A DNA stretch of 43,540 bases from Oscillospiraceae bacterium (GCA_017470325.1 JAFUES010000013.1:1-43540), one strand, 5' to 3'; shown: positions 7,743 to 15,987, counted from the stretch's first letter. Notes: a model not told the origin generated them from the sequence alone. Program-made: numbers and translations.

Positions 7743-8491
7743 TGGATCAGATCAATAAGACCAATACGGCGGGGGAGCGGGAGATGTCCGGACTCCCCCG
7801 CCATATTGCCATCATATTGGATGGCAACGGCCGCTGGGCCAAGCGCCGCGGCCTGCCCCGGACGGCGGGCCATGCCGTGGGGGCGGAGAATTTCCGAAAG
7901 ATCGCCACATACTGCAAGAACATAGGGGTAGACTATCTGACAGTCTATGCCTTTTCCACCGAGAACTGGAAGCGGCCCGAGGACGAGGTCAAGACCATCA
8001 TGCGTCTGCTGCGCCGCTATCTGGATGAGGCCATCGACACCATGGAGAAGGACCACATCCGCATGAAGATTTTCGGCGACGTGGCGGGCCTGTCACCCGA
8101 GCTACAGGCGCTGGTGGCGAAAACCGATGAGATCTCCAAGCGCTATGAGGGCTTCCAGGCCAACATCTGCCTCAACTACGGCGGGCGGGATGAGATCGTC
8201 CAGGCCGCCAAACGCTACGCGGCGGATCTGGCCGCGGGCAAAGCGGAGGCAGAGCTGACGGAGGAGGTCTTCGGCTCTTACCTCTATTCGGCCGGGATCC
8301 CGGACCCGGATCTGTTGATCCGCCCCGGCGGCGAGCAGCGGATCTCCAACTTCCTGCTGTGGCAGTGCGCCTACGCGGAGTTTTACTTTACAGATGTGCT
8401 CTGGCCGGATTTCGACACGGCAGAGCTGGACAAGGCTATCGCAGCCTTTCAGAGCCGGGACCGGCGCTACGGCGGGGTGAAAAACCCGTGA
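7742..8491 (+). CDS. uppS: Isoprenyl transferase (undecaprenyl diphosphate synthase)
   Basis: A 249-residue cis-prenyltransferase that builds the C55 lipid carrier for peptidoglycan. The catalytic block ILDGNGRWAKRRG holds the Asp binding Mg-diphosphate; FSTENWKRP and RPGGEQRISNFLLWQ are also diagnostic. An in-frame ATG 14 codons downstream is a possible alternative start, nearer the conserved region. The gene overlaps frr by one base and the next gene by four bases (GTGA). Normally cdsA follows uppS; here an AlkD-like gene does. Confidence 0.96.
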   Translation: MDQINKTNTAGEREMSGLPRHIAIILDGNGRWAKRRGLPRTAGHAVGAENFRKIATYCKNIGVDYLTVYAFSTENWKRPEDEVKTIMRLLRRYLDEAIDTMEKDHIRMKIFGDVAGLSPELQALVAKTDEISKRYEGFQANICLNYGGRDEIVQAAKRYAADLAAGKAEAELTEEVFGSYLYSAGIPDPDLLIRPGGEQRISNFLLWQCAYAEFYFTDVLWPDFDTAELDKAIAAFQSRDRRYGGVKNP

Positions 8492-9180
8492 CCGAGATCC
8501 AGGAGAAGCTTTTCGCCCTGCAGGATGCAGGCTACCGGGACTTTAACGCAAAGCTTCTGCCCACGGTGGACAGGGAGAAGATCATCGGCGTGAGGACCCC
8601 TGCCCTGCGGAAGCTGGCAAAGGAGTTGCTGAAATCCGCCGATACCACGGCGTTCATGGCGCAGCTGCCCCACGCATATTTTGAAGAGGACGGTCTGCAC
8701 GCGGCGTTTATCGAGGCAGTCAAAGATTTCGACGCCTGCCTGCGGCAGGTGGAGCGCTTTCTGCCGTACATCGACAACTGGGCTACCTGTGACTGCCTGA
8801 ACCCGCCGGTATTCCGCAAACATCGGGAGGCGCTTCTGCCTCACATCCGACGCTGGCTGGATTCCGGGGAGACCTACACGGTCCGCTTCGGCGTGAGCAT
8901 GCTCATGAGCCACTTCCTGGACGGGGACTTTGACCCGGCGTATCTGGAATGGGTGGCAAAGCTGCGTTCGGAGGAATACTATGTGAACATGATGATCGCC
9001 TGGTATTTTGCCACTGCCCTGGCCAAACAATATGAGGCTGCCCTGCCCTATATCGAGCAGCGGCGGCTGGACCTCTGGACCCACAACAAGACCATCCAGA
9101 AGGCAGTGGAGAGTTATCGGATCAGCGACCAGCAGAAGATATATCTGAAGACCCTGAGAAGAAAAAATAAAGAGGGATAA
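8488..9180 (+). CDS. DNA alkylation repair protein (AlkD-like HEAT-repeat family)
   Basis: A 230-residue helical protein of the DNA alkylation repair (AlkC/AlkD, PF08713) family, which removes alkylated bases without flipping them. The N-terminal NAKLLPTVDREKIIGVRTPA and the WATCDCLNP block, then VRFGVSMLMSHFLD, match the family. The GTG start at 8488 overlaps the uppS stop codon (GTGA), which marks tight coupling and rules out the longer upstream frame inside uppS. It occupies the position held by cdsA in most Clostridia. Whether it is an active glycosylase or a diverged paralogue cannot be decided here. Confidence 0.88.
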   Translation: MTEIQEKLFALQDAGYRDFNAKLLPTVDREKIIGVRTPALRKLAKELLKSADTTAFMAQLPHAYFEEDGLHAAFIEAVKDFDACLRQVERFLPYIDNWATCDCLNPPVFRKHREALLPHIRRWLDSGETYTVRFGVSMLMSHFLDGDFDPAYLEWVAKLRSEEYYVNMMIAWYFATALAKQYEAALPYIEQRRLDLWTHNKTIQKAVESYRISDQQKIYLKTLRRKNKEG

Positions 9181-9184
9181 ACAT

Positions 9185-10333
9185 ATGGTGAAATCCATTT
9201 CCATTCTGGGCTGCACCGGCTCCATCGGGCGGCAGACCGCCGCGGTGGCGGAGCATACCGGGATCCGCGTGGCGGCATTGACCGCCAATCGACAGATCGA
9301 CCGGCTGGAGGAGCAGACACGGAAGTTCAAGCCCGAGTATGTGGCCGTTTATGACGAGGCGGCGGCAAGGCAGTTCAGGACCGCGGTGGCGGATCTGGAC
9401 GTGCGCGTGGGCAGCGGTATGGAAGGCCTCATGGAGGCCGCTACGCTGGAGAGCGCCGACTGCGTGGTCACGGCGGTGTCCGGCTCCGTGGGACTCAAGC
9501 CCACTTTGGCCGCCATCGACGCACACAAGCGTATCGCCCTGGCCAACAAGGAGACCCTGGTCTGTGCCGGCGATATGGTCATGGCCCGGGCCAGGGAGAA
9601 GCGGGCGGAGATCGTCCCCGTGGATTCGGAGCATTCCGCCATCTTCCAGTGCCTGATGGGCAGGGGAGAAGGCGAGCTGCACAAGATCTTGTTGACCGGC
9701 TCCGGCGGCCCCTTCCGGGGCAAACGCCGGGAGGAACTCGAAGCGGTGACGCCGGAGCAGGCGGTGAAGCATCCCAACTGGAGCATGGGCGCCAAGATCT
9801 CTGTGGACAGCTCCACACTGATGAACAAGGGGCTTGAATTTGTGGAGGCCATGCACCTCTTCGGCGTGACGCCGGATGACATCACTGTGGTCATCCATCC
9901 CCAGAGCGTGATCCACTCCATGGTGGAGTTGGTGGACGGGACGGTGATCGCCCAACTGGGCGTGCCGGATATGGGCCTGCCTATCCAGCTGGCCCTGACG
10001 TATCCGGAGCGCTGCCCCAGCATGTTCGAGCATCTGGACTTCTGGCAGCTGCGGGATCTGAGCTTTGAAGAGCCGGATCTGGTAAACTTCCCCTGCCTGG
10101 CCCTTGCCATGGACTGCGCCCGCCGCGGCGGCACGGCGCCCTGTGTGATGAGTGCGGCCAATGAAGTAGCAGTGCATTTGTTCCTTCAGCACAAGCTGGG
10201 TTATAACCGGATCTATGACGCGGCGGCCGGCGCTGTGGAGGCTGTAGGCGTGACGGCGGCATACGATTTGGACACGATCCTGGAGGCGGACACCGCTGCC
10301 AGAGCCTGGGTGCGGGAGAATTTCGGCAAATAA
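9185..10333 (+). CDS. dxr: 1-deoxy-D-xylulose-5-phosphate reductoisomerase
   Basis: A 382-residue enzyme that turns DXP into MEP with NADPH, the committed step of the MEP isoprenoid pathway. The NADPH fold starts ILGCTGSIGRQT; ANKETLVCAGD and the metal-ligand segment VPVDSEHSAIFQCL are diagnostic, as is the flexible-loop region KHPNWSMGAKISVDSSTLMN. It begins four bases after the previous stop with AGAGGG upstream. Together with uppS and ispG it links isoprenoid precursor supply to wall-lipid synthesis. Confidence 0.97.
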   Translation: MVKSISILGCTGSIGRQTAAVAEHTGIRVAALTANRQIDRLEEQTRKFKPEYVAVYDEAAARQFRTAVADLDVRVGSGMEGLMEAATLESADCVVTAVSGSVGLKPTLAAIDAHKRIALANKETLVCAGDMVMARAREKRAEIVPVDSEHSAIFQCLMGRGEGELHKILLTGSGGPFRGKRREELEAVTPEQAVKHPNWSMGAKISVDSSTLMNKGLEFVEAMHLFGVTPDDITVVIHPQSVIHSMVELVDGTVIAQLGVPDMGLPIQLALTYPERCPSMFEHLDFWQLRDLSFEEPDLVNFPCLALAMDCARRGGTAPCVMSAANEVAVHLFLQHKLGYNRIYDAAAGAVEAVGVTAAYDLDTILEADTAARAWVRENFGK

Positions 10334-10363
10334 TCCTTGACCTCGGATGGAGATTATGCAGTT

Positions 10364-11422
10364 ATGACCATTTTGTACGTACTTTTTGCCATATTAATCT
10401 TCGGCGTGCTCATCGCGGTGCACGAGTTCGGTCACTTCGCCACAGCCAAGGCCTGCGGCGTTCAGGTGGATGAATTCGCGGTGGGCATGGGCCCGGCCCT
10501 GTGGAAGAAGCAGAAGGGGGAGACCCTTTATGCTCTGCGTGCCATCCCCATCGGCGGCTACTGTGCCATGGCCGGGGAGGATGAGGCCTCTGACAATCCC
10601 CGGGCCTTCACCAATCAGTCGGCCTGGAAGCGGGCTGTCATCCTGGTGGCGGGCGCGGCCATGAACTTTCTGCTGGGCCTGCTGGTGATCCTCTGTCTCT
10701 ATGCCGGTGCTACGGCCTTCCGGGCCCCGATCCTGTCGGGCTTTATGGAGGGCTGCCCCTACGAGCACGCCGATGGCCTGCAGCAGGGAGACCGCTTCTA
10801 TAAGATCGACGGGCACCGAATCTATCAGTATTACGACGTATCCGACTTTCTCAGCCAGGGCGGCAGCAGCCATGATCTGGTGATGATCCGCAACGGGCAG
10901 AAGGTGAAGCTGGACGATTTCTACATGGTCCCCGTGGAATATGAGGGCCAGGAGAACAAGATGTACGGCTTCTACTTTGGCTATGAGGAAGCCACGCTGG
11001 GGGTGAAGCTCCGCTATACCTGGGACACGGCCATGGAATTCGGGCGTATGGTATGGATGGGCCTGCGGCAGCTGGTCACCGGCCAGGTAGGCGTCAAGGA
11101 TATGTCCGGTCCTGTGGGCATCGTGGACCTGATGGCGGAGACCGGGCAGAACGCCGCCTCCATAGGGGACGCGGTCTATAACATTCTGTATCTGGGGGCT
11201 TTTATCGCCGTAAACCTGGCGATCATGAACATGCTGCCCATTCCTGCCCTGGACGGCGGCCGGGTCTTCCTGCTGCTGGTGACCTGGCTGATCGAGAGCC
11301 TGACCCGCAAAAAGCTGGATCCCAAGTACGAGGGTTATATCCATGGCGCGGGTATGGTGTTGCTGCTGGGGCTGATGGCCATTGTGATGTTTAACGATGT
11401 CGTTCGCATCGTGACGGGTTGA
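10364..11422 (+). CDS. rseP: Site-2 protease, RIP metalloprotease RseP/RasP
   Basis: A 352-residue intramembrane zinc protease. The N-terminal helix carries HEFGH; the C-terminal active-site partner is the segment NMLPIPALDGGR. One PDZ-like domain lies between them, about residues 120-190. Four hydrophobic segments are visible. The family cuts anti-sigma factors and leftover signal peptides in the membrane. The frame opens with a TTG at 10337, but ATG 10364 has a GGAGA site ten bases upstream and gives the usual N-terminus. It is the last gene of the pyrH run; a separate promoter and T-box leader follow. Confidence 0.95.
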   Translation: MTILYVLFAILIFGVLIAVHEFGHFATAKACGVQVDEFAVGMGPALWKKQKGETLYALRAIPIGGYCAMAGEDEASDNPRAFTNQSAWKRAVILVAGAAMNFLLGLLVILCLYAGATAFRAPILSGFMEGCPYEHADGLQQGDRFYKIDGHRIYQYYDVSDFLSQGGSSHDLVMIRNGQKVKLDDFYMVPVEYEGQENKMYGFYFGYEEATLGVKLRYTWDTAMEFGRMVWMGLRQLVTGQVGVKDMSGPVGIVDLMAETGQNAASIGDAVYNILYLGAFIAVNLAIMNMLPIPALDGGRVFLLLVTWLIESLTRKKLDPKYEGYIHGAGMVLLLGLMAIVMFNDVVRIVTG

Positions 11423-11456
11423 TTTACACAGCTTGCATAAAGTGTATTTTCGTCTC

Positions 11457-11485
11457 TTGACAAAATTCGAGATTTGTGTTTTACT
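11457..11485 (+). promoter_or_regulatory. Promoter of the trpXYZ leader
   Basis: A perfect TTGACA (11457-11462), a 17-bp spacer and TTTACT (11480-11485). Transcription would begin a few bases before stem I of the T-box. Confidence 0.65.
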
Positions 11486-11489
11486 CTGG

Positions 11490-11774
11490 TAAACCGTTGA
11501 AGAAGAGTGAGTAGCGTTTCTCCCTTCTCATACAGCGAGCCGTGGGCGGTGGGAGCACGGCGGAGAACAGAAAGGTGAATGGACTTCTGAGGGCGAACGG
11601 AAAAGAAAGGGCAGCCTTTCCGAGTATGTGAGACGGAGCGAGGATCTCCGTAATCAAAATCCAGCATATGATGGTATGCGTAAAAGTGGGCGCTGGTCAC
11701 AGCGTCAAGCCGGGTGGCACCGCAGGAATGTTTGTACATCCTGTCCCAGCATGATTGTTGGGACAGGATTTTTT
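11490..11774 (+). promoter_or_regulatory. T-box riboswitch, tryptophan specifier
   Basis: A tRNA-sensing leader. Stem I contains the GAGTAGC region and the AGCGAGCC...GGTGGGAG apical features. On its 3' side GTGAA-TGG-A presents the specifier TGG (11580-11582), the Trp codon. The T-box sequence GCCGGGTGGCACCGC lies at 11709-11723; its TGGC bulge complements the GCCA end of bacterial tRNA-Trp (discriminator G73). An intrinsic terminator follows. Uncharged tRNA-Trp should stabilise the antiterminator and switch on the transporter genes downstream. The specifier was assigned by position relative to the conserved GAA and A, without folding software. Confidence 0.93.
11738..11774 (+). terminator. 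T-box terminator
   Basis: ATCCTGTCCCA (11738-11748) pairs perfectly with TGGGACAGGAT (11759-11769), then six T. The antiterminator would use the T-box sequence just upstream instead. Confidence 0.93.
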
Positions 11775-11790
11775 CTTTGGAGGAACCGTT

Positions 11791-11871
11791 ATGAAGCTCT
11801 ATACCAGACGATGGCGTCGATGGCGACCCTTATGCAGAGACTTTGAAGCCAATCAACATCCATCAACATAG
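11791..11871 (+). CDS. Leader peptide with two Trp codons, upstream of trpX
   Basis: A 26-codon ORF that has not been annotated as a gene to my knowledge. It has an excellent ribosome site: GGAGG at 11779-11783, seven bases before ATG 11791. The peptide starts MKLYTRRWRRWRPL and ends at TAG 11869-11871. Trp codons are the 8th and 11th (11812-11814, 11821-11823). The arginines around them use AGA and CGA, codons that look uncommon in the neighbouring genes. It lies after the T-box terminator and 26 bases before trpX. The layout resembles the Bacillus rtpA (anti-TRAP) leader, where a Trp T-box and a Trp-rich leader peptide act in series. The regulatory role is inference; the ORF and its ribosome site are seen. 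Confidence 0.75.
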   Translation: MKLYTRRWRRWRPLCRDFEANQHPST

Positions 11872-11897
11872 ATTGAAACAATGAAAGGATATTTATC

Positions 11898-12983
11898 ATG
11901 AAAAAGATCATTTCTATTCTTCTTACTCTGACTCTGGTCTTCGCGCTGGCCGCCTGCGGCAGCAGCGCCTCCGCCCCTGCAAGCACCGCCGCTCCCGCCG
12001 CAGAAGAAGCAAGCGTTCCCGCCGCCGAGGAGGCTGTCAGCTTCAAGGTAGGCATCTGCAACTATGTGGACGACGCTTCCCTGAACCAGATCGTGGAAAA
12101 CATCGAAAACCAGCTGGCCGCCCTGGGCGCAGAAAAGGGTGTGAGCTTTGAGATCCTGGAGGACAACTGCAACGCCGACGCCAACGTTATGGCCCAGATC
12201 ATTGCCAACTTCATTGCCGAGGATGTGGACCTGATGGTGGGTGTGGCTACTCCCGTGGCTATGGCTATGCAGTCTGCCACCGAGGAGAACCAGATTCCCG
12301 TGGTCTTCGCCGCTGTCTCCGATCCTTTGGGCGTGGGCCTGGTGGAGAGCCTGGAGGCCCCGGGCAGCAATGTCACCGGCACCTCCGATTATCTGGATAC
12401 CAATGCGATTATGAATCTGATCTTCGCCGCCGATCCTGACGCGGCTACCATCGGCCTGCTGTATGACGTGGGCCAGGATGCCTCCGCCGCCCCCATCGCC
12501 GACGCCAAGGCCTATCTGGAAGGCAAGGGTGTCACCGTCATCGAGCGCACCGGCACCACTGTGGACGAGGTGACCCTGGCCGCCCAGGCCCTGGTCGCCG
12601 ACAAGGTGGACGCTGTATTCACTCCCACCGACAACACCATCATGACCGCAGAGCTCTCCATCTATGAGATCCTGGCCCAGGCTGGCATCCCCCACTACAC
12701 CGGGGCCGACTCCTTCGCCCTCAACGGTGCTTTCCTGGGCTACGGCGTAGACTATGCCAATCTGGGTGTGGAGACCGCCAACATGATCGCCGAGATCCTG
12801 GTGGATGGCGCAGACCCGGCTTCCACCGGCGTGATGACCTTCGATAACGGTACCGCCACCGTCAACACCGAGACCTGCGAGGCACTGGGCCTGGACTATG
12901 ATGCCGTGGCCGCCGCCTTCGCTCCTTACTGCACCCAGGTGCAGAGCATCACCACCGCGGAGAGCTTTTCCGACCTGGGGTGA
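11898..12983 (+). CDS. trpX: Tryptophan ABC transporter, substrate-binding lipoprotein TrpX
   Basis: A 361-residue ABC substrate-binding protein (PF04392 family). An N-terminal signal ends in the lipobox LAAC near residue 20, followed by a low-complexity Ala/Ser/Glu linker to about residue 45. The mature domain begins FKVGICNYVDDASLNQIVEN, a pattern of TrpX proteins. The Trp T-box and the permease and ATPase that follow support tryptophan as the ligand. The protein contains no tryptophan residue. Translation may be coupled to the Trp-containing leader ORF that ends 26 bases upstream; its own ribosome site (AAAGGAT) lies about 14 bases after that ORF's stop. Confidence 0.9.
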   Translation: MKKIISILLTLTLVFALAACGSSASAPASTAAPAAEEASVPAAEEAVSFKVGICNYVDDASLNQIVENIENQLAALGAEKGVSFEILEDNCNADANVMAQIIANFIAEDVDLMVGVATPVAMAMQSATEENQIPVVFAAVSDPLGVGLVESLEAPGSNVTGTSDYLDTNAIMNLIFAADPDAATIGLLYDVGQDASAAPIADAKAYLEGKGVTVIERTGTTVDEVTLAAQALVADKVDAVFTPTDNTIMTAELSIYEILAQAGIPHYTGADSFALNGAFLGYGVDYANLGVETANMIAEILVDGADPASTGVMTFDNGTATVNTETCEALGLDYDAVAAAFAPYCTQVQSITTAESFSDLG

Positions 12984-13012
12984 TTCAGTTTTCAGTTTTT
13001 AGATTTTGAGCA

Positions 13013-13042
13013 GCGGGGAAGGGGACCAATACCTTTCCCCGC
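13013..13042 (+). promoter_or_regulatory. Intra-operon hairpin between trpX and trpY
   Basis: An 11-bp stem (13013-13023 with 13032-13042, one G.T pair) and an 8-base loop without a T run. Such hairpins after binding-protein genes commonly stabilise the upstream message or lower downstream expression. Confidence 0.55.
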
Positions 13043-13068
13043 CGCAATGACGTAAGGAGTTGATGCGC

Positions 13069-14007
13069 ATGAGTCTGAGCGCGATCCTGACTTTGGGACA
13101 AACGGCTTTGGAGCTGGGGCTGATCAGTTCTCTAACGGTACTGGCCCTGTTTCTGAGCTATTCCATGCTGAATGTATGCGATCTTTCCACCGACGGCTGC
13201 TTCACTCTGGGGGCGACCGTCGGCGCTGTCGTTGCCATCGCCGGGCACCCCTGGCTGTCCATCCCGGCGGCGATGCTGGCCGGCATGCTCTCCGGTATGA
13301 TCACCGCCCTGCTGCAGACCAAGATGGGAATCGACAGTCTGCTCTCGGGCATCATCGTCAATACGGGGCTATACTCCATCAACATCGCCGTCATGGGTAA
13401 CGCCTCTATCCTGAACATGAACAAGACCGAGACGGTATTCACCAAAACCAAGGACTTCCTGGCGGGCACGGCCTTGTCGGGGCAATATAAGACCCTGGTG
13501 GCCCTGATTGCCGTGGCGCTGGTGATCGTGTTCTTGTCTCTGTTTCTGCGGACCCGGCTGGGACTTGCCATCCGGGCTACCGGCAACAACCCGGACATGG
13601 TGCGCTCTTCTTCTGTCAACCCTGCCTTCACTACGATCGTGGGCCTGTGCATTTCCAATGCCTTTACGGGCCTGTCCGGCTGCCTGTTGGCCCAGAGCCA
13701 GAAGTCGGTGAATATCGACATCGGTACCGGTATGGTTACCATCGCCCTGGCTTCGCTGCTGATCGGCAACGCCTTCCTTGGCAAAGGGAAGATCCCTGTC
13801 CGCGCCATTGGCGCGGTGCTGGGCGCCTTCCTGTTCCGCCTGGTGTACACCATCGCCCTGCGCTTCAATATGCCTGCTTTCATGCTGAAGCTGGTGTCTT
13901 CGGTGATCGTCATCATCGCCATTGCCGGGCCCTATCTCAAGGGTCAGATGCCGCTTCTGAAGCGCCGGATGGCCCACCGGCGGGGAGAGGAGGAGACGGA
14001 ATGCTGA
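13069..14007 (+). CDS. trpY: Tryptophan ABC transporter, permease TrpY
   Basis: A 312-residue membrane permease of the branched-chain-type (BPD_transp_2) family with about eight to nine hydrophobic helices and a basic C-terminal tail. The stretch DLSTDGCFTLGATVGA and the RATGNNPDMVRSSSVNP loop, which would contact the ATPase, are typical. ATG 13069 is chosen because AAGGAG lies nine bases upstream; two earlier in-frame starts (TTG 13060, ATG 13063) are too near that site. It overlaps trpZ by seven bases. Only one tryptophan is present in the protein. Confidence 0.9.
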   Translation: MSLSAILTLGQTALELGLISSLTVLALFLSYSMLNVCDLSTDGCFTLGATVGAVVAIAGHPWLSIPAAMLAGMLSGMITALLQTKMGIDSLLSGIIVNTGLYSINIAVMGNASILNMNKTETVFTKTKDFLAGTALSGQYKTLVALIAVALVIVFLSLFLRTRLGLAIRATGNNPDMVRSSSVNPAFTTIVGLCISNAFTGLSGCLLAQSQKSVNIDIGTGMVTIALASLLIGNAFLGKGKIPVRAIGAVLGAFLFRLVYTIALRFNMPAFMLKLVSSVIVIIAIAGPYLKGQMPLLKRRMAHRRGEEETEC

Positions 14008-14792
14008 GTATTTCCCACATTTCCAAGACCTTCAACCCAGGCACGGTCAACGCCAAGAAAGCATTGGATGATCTGTCCCTCACCGTGCAGGACGGGGAGT
14101 TCATTACCATCATCGGCGCAAACGGCGCCGGAAAATCCACCCTTTTCAACGCCATCTCCGGCAGCTTCATCACCGACAGCGGGCGGATATTGCTGGACGA
14201 TCTGGATATGACCCTGTTGCCGGAATATAAACGGGCCAAGCAGATCGGCCGCCTGTTTCAGGACCCCATGCGGGGCAGCGCGCCGGGCATGAGTATCGAG
14301 GAAAACCTGGCCCTGGCCGCCGGTCGCGGCGGTTGGCTGGGCCGCATCTCCAAAGCGGACCGGGAGCAGTTCCGGGCCCGGTTGAGCCTGCTGGGCATGG
14401 GACTGGAGGATCGGATGCAGCAGCCGGTGGGCCTGCTCTCCGGCGGCCAGCGCCAGGCGCTGACCCTGATGATGGCCACCATCAATCCGCCCAAGCTCCT
14501 GCTGCTGGATGAACATACGGCGGCCCTGGATCCGGCCTCCGGAGAAAAGGTGCTGGCAATCACCCGGCAGATCGTGGAGGAAAACCGGCTGACCTGCCTG
14601 ATGGTCACACACAACATGCAGTCTGCCCTGGATCTGGGCAGCCGCACCATCATGATGGACCGGGGGCGGATCATTTTCGACGTGGCTGGAAAAGAGCGGG
14701 AGGGTCTGACCATCCAGGACCTGTTGGCGCAGTTTAAGCTGGCCGCGGGCAAGGCCCTGGACAACGACCGGATGCTGCTGGGCGTAGAATAA
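14001..14792 (+). CDS. trpZ: Tryptophan ABC transporter, ATP-binding protein TrpZ
   Basis: A 263-residue ABC ATPase. Walker A is GANGAGKST near residues 40-48; the signature is LLSGGQRQALTL; Walker B is LLLLDEHTAALDP, with His (VTHNM) in the switch. The ATG at 14001 overlaps the trpY stop codon and follows GGAGAGGAGGAG, so the pair is translationally coupled. It ends the cassette: a strong terminator follows within 15 bases. Specificity for tryptophan is inferred from the T-box and from TrpX. Confidence 0.92.
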   Translation: MLSISHISKTFNPGTVNAKKALDDLSLTVQDGEFITIIGANGAGKSTLFNAISGSFITDSGRILLDDLDMTLLPEYKRAKQIGRLFQDPMRGSAPGMSIEENLALAAGRGGWLGRISKADREQFRARLSLLGMGLEDRMQQPVGLLSGGQRQALTLMMATINPPKLLLLDEHTAALDPASGEKVLAITRQIVEENRLTCLMVTHNMQSALDLGSRTIMMDRGRIIFDVAGKEREGLTIQDLLAQFKLAAGKALDNDRMLLGVE

Positions 14793-14805
14793 CGACACGA
14801 TATAG

Positions 14806-14854
14806 AGACGGCAGGGATGCTCTCAGACAAAGCGTCCCTGCCGTCTTGTTTTTT
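14806..14854 (+). terminator. Terminator of the trpXYZ operon
   Basis: AGACGGCAGGGA (14806-14817) pairs perfectly with TCCCTGCCGTCT (14835-14846), followed by TGTTTTTT. It isolates the cassette from ispG. Confidence 0.9.
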
Positions 14855-14878
14855 GCGCTGTACTTCTGTCGGCGATTA

Positions 14879-14887
14879 TGCTATACT
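14879..14887 (+). promoter_or_regulatory. Extended -10 promoter element of ispG
   Basis: TGCTATACT, that is TGn plus a five-of-six -10 box, 39 bp before the ispG start. No good -35 is seen 17 bp upstream (TGTACT). It would give ispG-polC their own promoter after the trp terminator. Confidence 0.45.
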
Positions 14888-14925
14888 TATAAATTGTTGA
14901 ATTATGCGAACAGGCAGGGATTGCT

Positions 14926-15987
14926 ATGAATACACGTGAAAAAACCAGAAAGATCCGAGTGGGCGACCTGTTTATCGGCGGCGACGCACCGGTGACGGTC
15001 CAGTCTATGTGCAACACCAAGACCTGGGATGTGGAGGCCACCGTGCAGCAGATCAAGGATCTGCGGGCGGCGGGCTGTGAGATTGTGCGCCTTGCCATCC
15101 CCGATATGCGCGCGGCGGAGGCGATCGATAAGATCAAGGCCCAGGTGGATCTGCCCTTGGTGGCGGACATCCATTTCGATTACAAGCTGGCCCTGGCTGT
15201 GGCCGAGCGGGGTATCGACAAGATCCGCATCAACCCCGGCAACATCGGCGTCGAGGAAAACGTGAAGGCTGTGGCGGAGGCCTGTAAGGCCCGGGGCATC
15301 CCCATCCGCATCGGCGTGAACGCGGGCAGTCTGGAAAAGCGCCTGCTGGAGAAATACGGGCACCCCTGCCCGGAGGCCATGGTGGAAAGCGCGGAGGATC
15401 ATGTGCGCCTGTTAGAGAAGTACGGTTTTGAGGATATCTGCTTGAGCCTGAAATCTTCCACCGTACCGCTTACCATCGCGGCCTACCGGCTGGCGGCAGA
15501 GCGTTTTGACTATCCCCTGCATCTGGGCGTGACCGAGACGGGCACTGAGTGGAACGGTACGATCCAATCTGCTGTGGGCATTGGGACCCTGCTCAGCGAG
15601 GGTATCGGAGGTACCATCCGGGTGTCTCTGACCGCGGATCCGGTGAAGGAAGTCAGCGCCGGGATCGCCATCTTGAAGGCGGCGGGCCTGCGCCGCGGCG
15701 GCGTGAAATTCGTCTCCTGCCCCACCTGCGGGCGTACGGAGATCGACCTGATCGGTCTGGCCAACCGGGTGGAGGGCCTGGTCCGGGATCTGGACCGGGA
15801 CATCACCGTGGCCGTTATGGGCTGCGTGGTCAATGGCCCCGGGGAGGCCCGGGAAGCAGACTATGGCATCGCCGGCGGCAAAGACAAGGGCATTCTCTTT
15901 AAAAAGGGTCAGGTGTTGGGCACCTATCCCTATGAGCAGTTGTGCGATGCCCTGATGGATCTGATTGCAAAGGACGCAGAGGAATGA
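14926..15987 (+). CDS. ispG: 4-hydroxy-3-methylbut-2-enyl diphosphate synthase (flavodoxin)
   Basis: A 353-residue [4Fe-4S] enzyme (GcpE) making HMBPP from MEcPP, the penultimate MEP-pathway step. The start region ([20 protein letters not shown]) and [13 protein letters not shown] are hallmarks. Cluster cysteines are seen in [12 protein letters not shown] and in [11 protein letters not shown]. The length is that of the short bacterial form. An AGGGA ribosome site precedes the ATG. It overlaps polC by four bases (ATGA). It would normally follow rseP directly; the trp cassette separates them. Confidence 0.96.
   Translation: MNTREKTRKIRVGDLFIGGDAPVTVQSMCNTKTWDVEATVQQIKDLRAAGCEIVRLAIPDMRAAEAIDKIKAQVDLPLVADIHFDYKLALAVAERGIDKIRINPGNIGVEENVKAVAEACKARGIPIRIGVNAGSLEKRLLEKYGHPCPEAMVESAEDHVRLLEKYGFEDICLSLKSSTVPLTIAAYRLAAERFDYPLHLGVTETGTEWNGTIQSAVGIGTLLSEGIGGTIRVSLTADPVKEVSAGIAILKAAGLRRGGVKFVSCPTCGRTEIDLIGLANRVEGLVRDLDRDITVAVMGCVVNGPGEAREADYGIAGGKDKGILFKKGQVLGTYPYEQLCDALMDLIAKDAEE

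Noticed and set aside
11628..11846. 72-codon plus-strand frame overlapping the T-box
   Set aside because: It runs through the antiterminator and terminator, lacks a ribosome site, and is in a different register from the well-supported Trp leader ORF.
11851..11868. Direct repeat ATCAACATCCATCAACAT near the end of the leader ORF as an operator
   Set aside because: Only a short partial duplication inside a coding stretch, with no symmetry and no known regulator.
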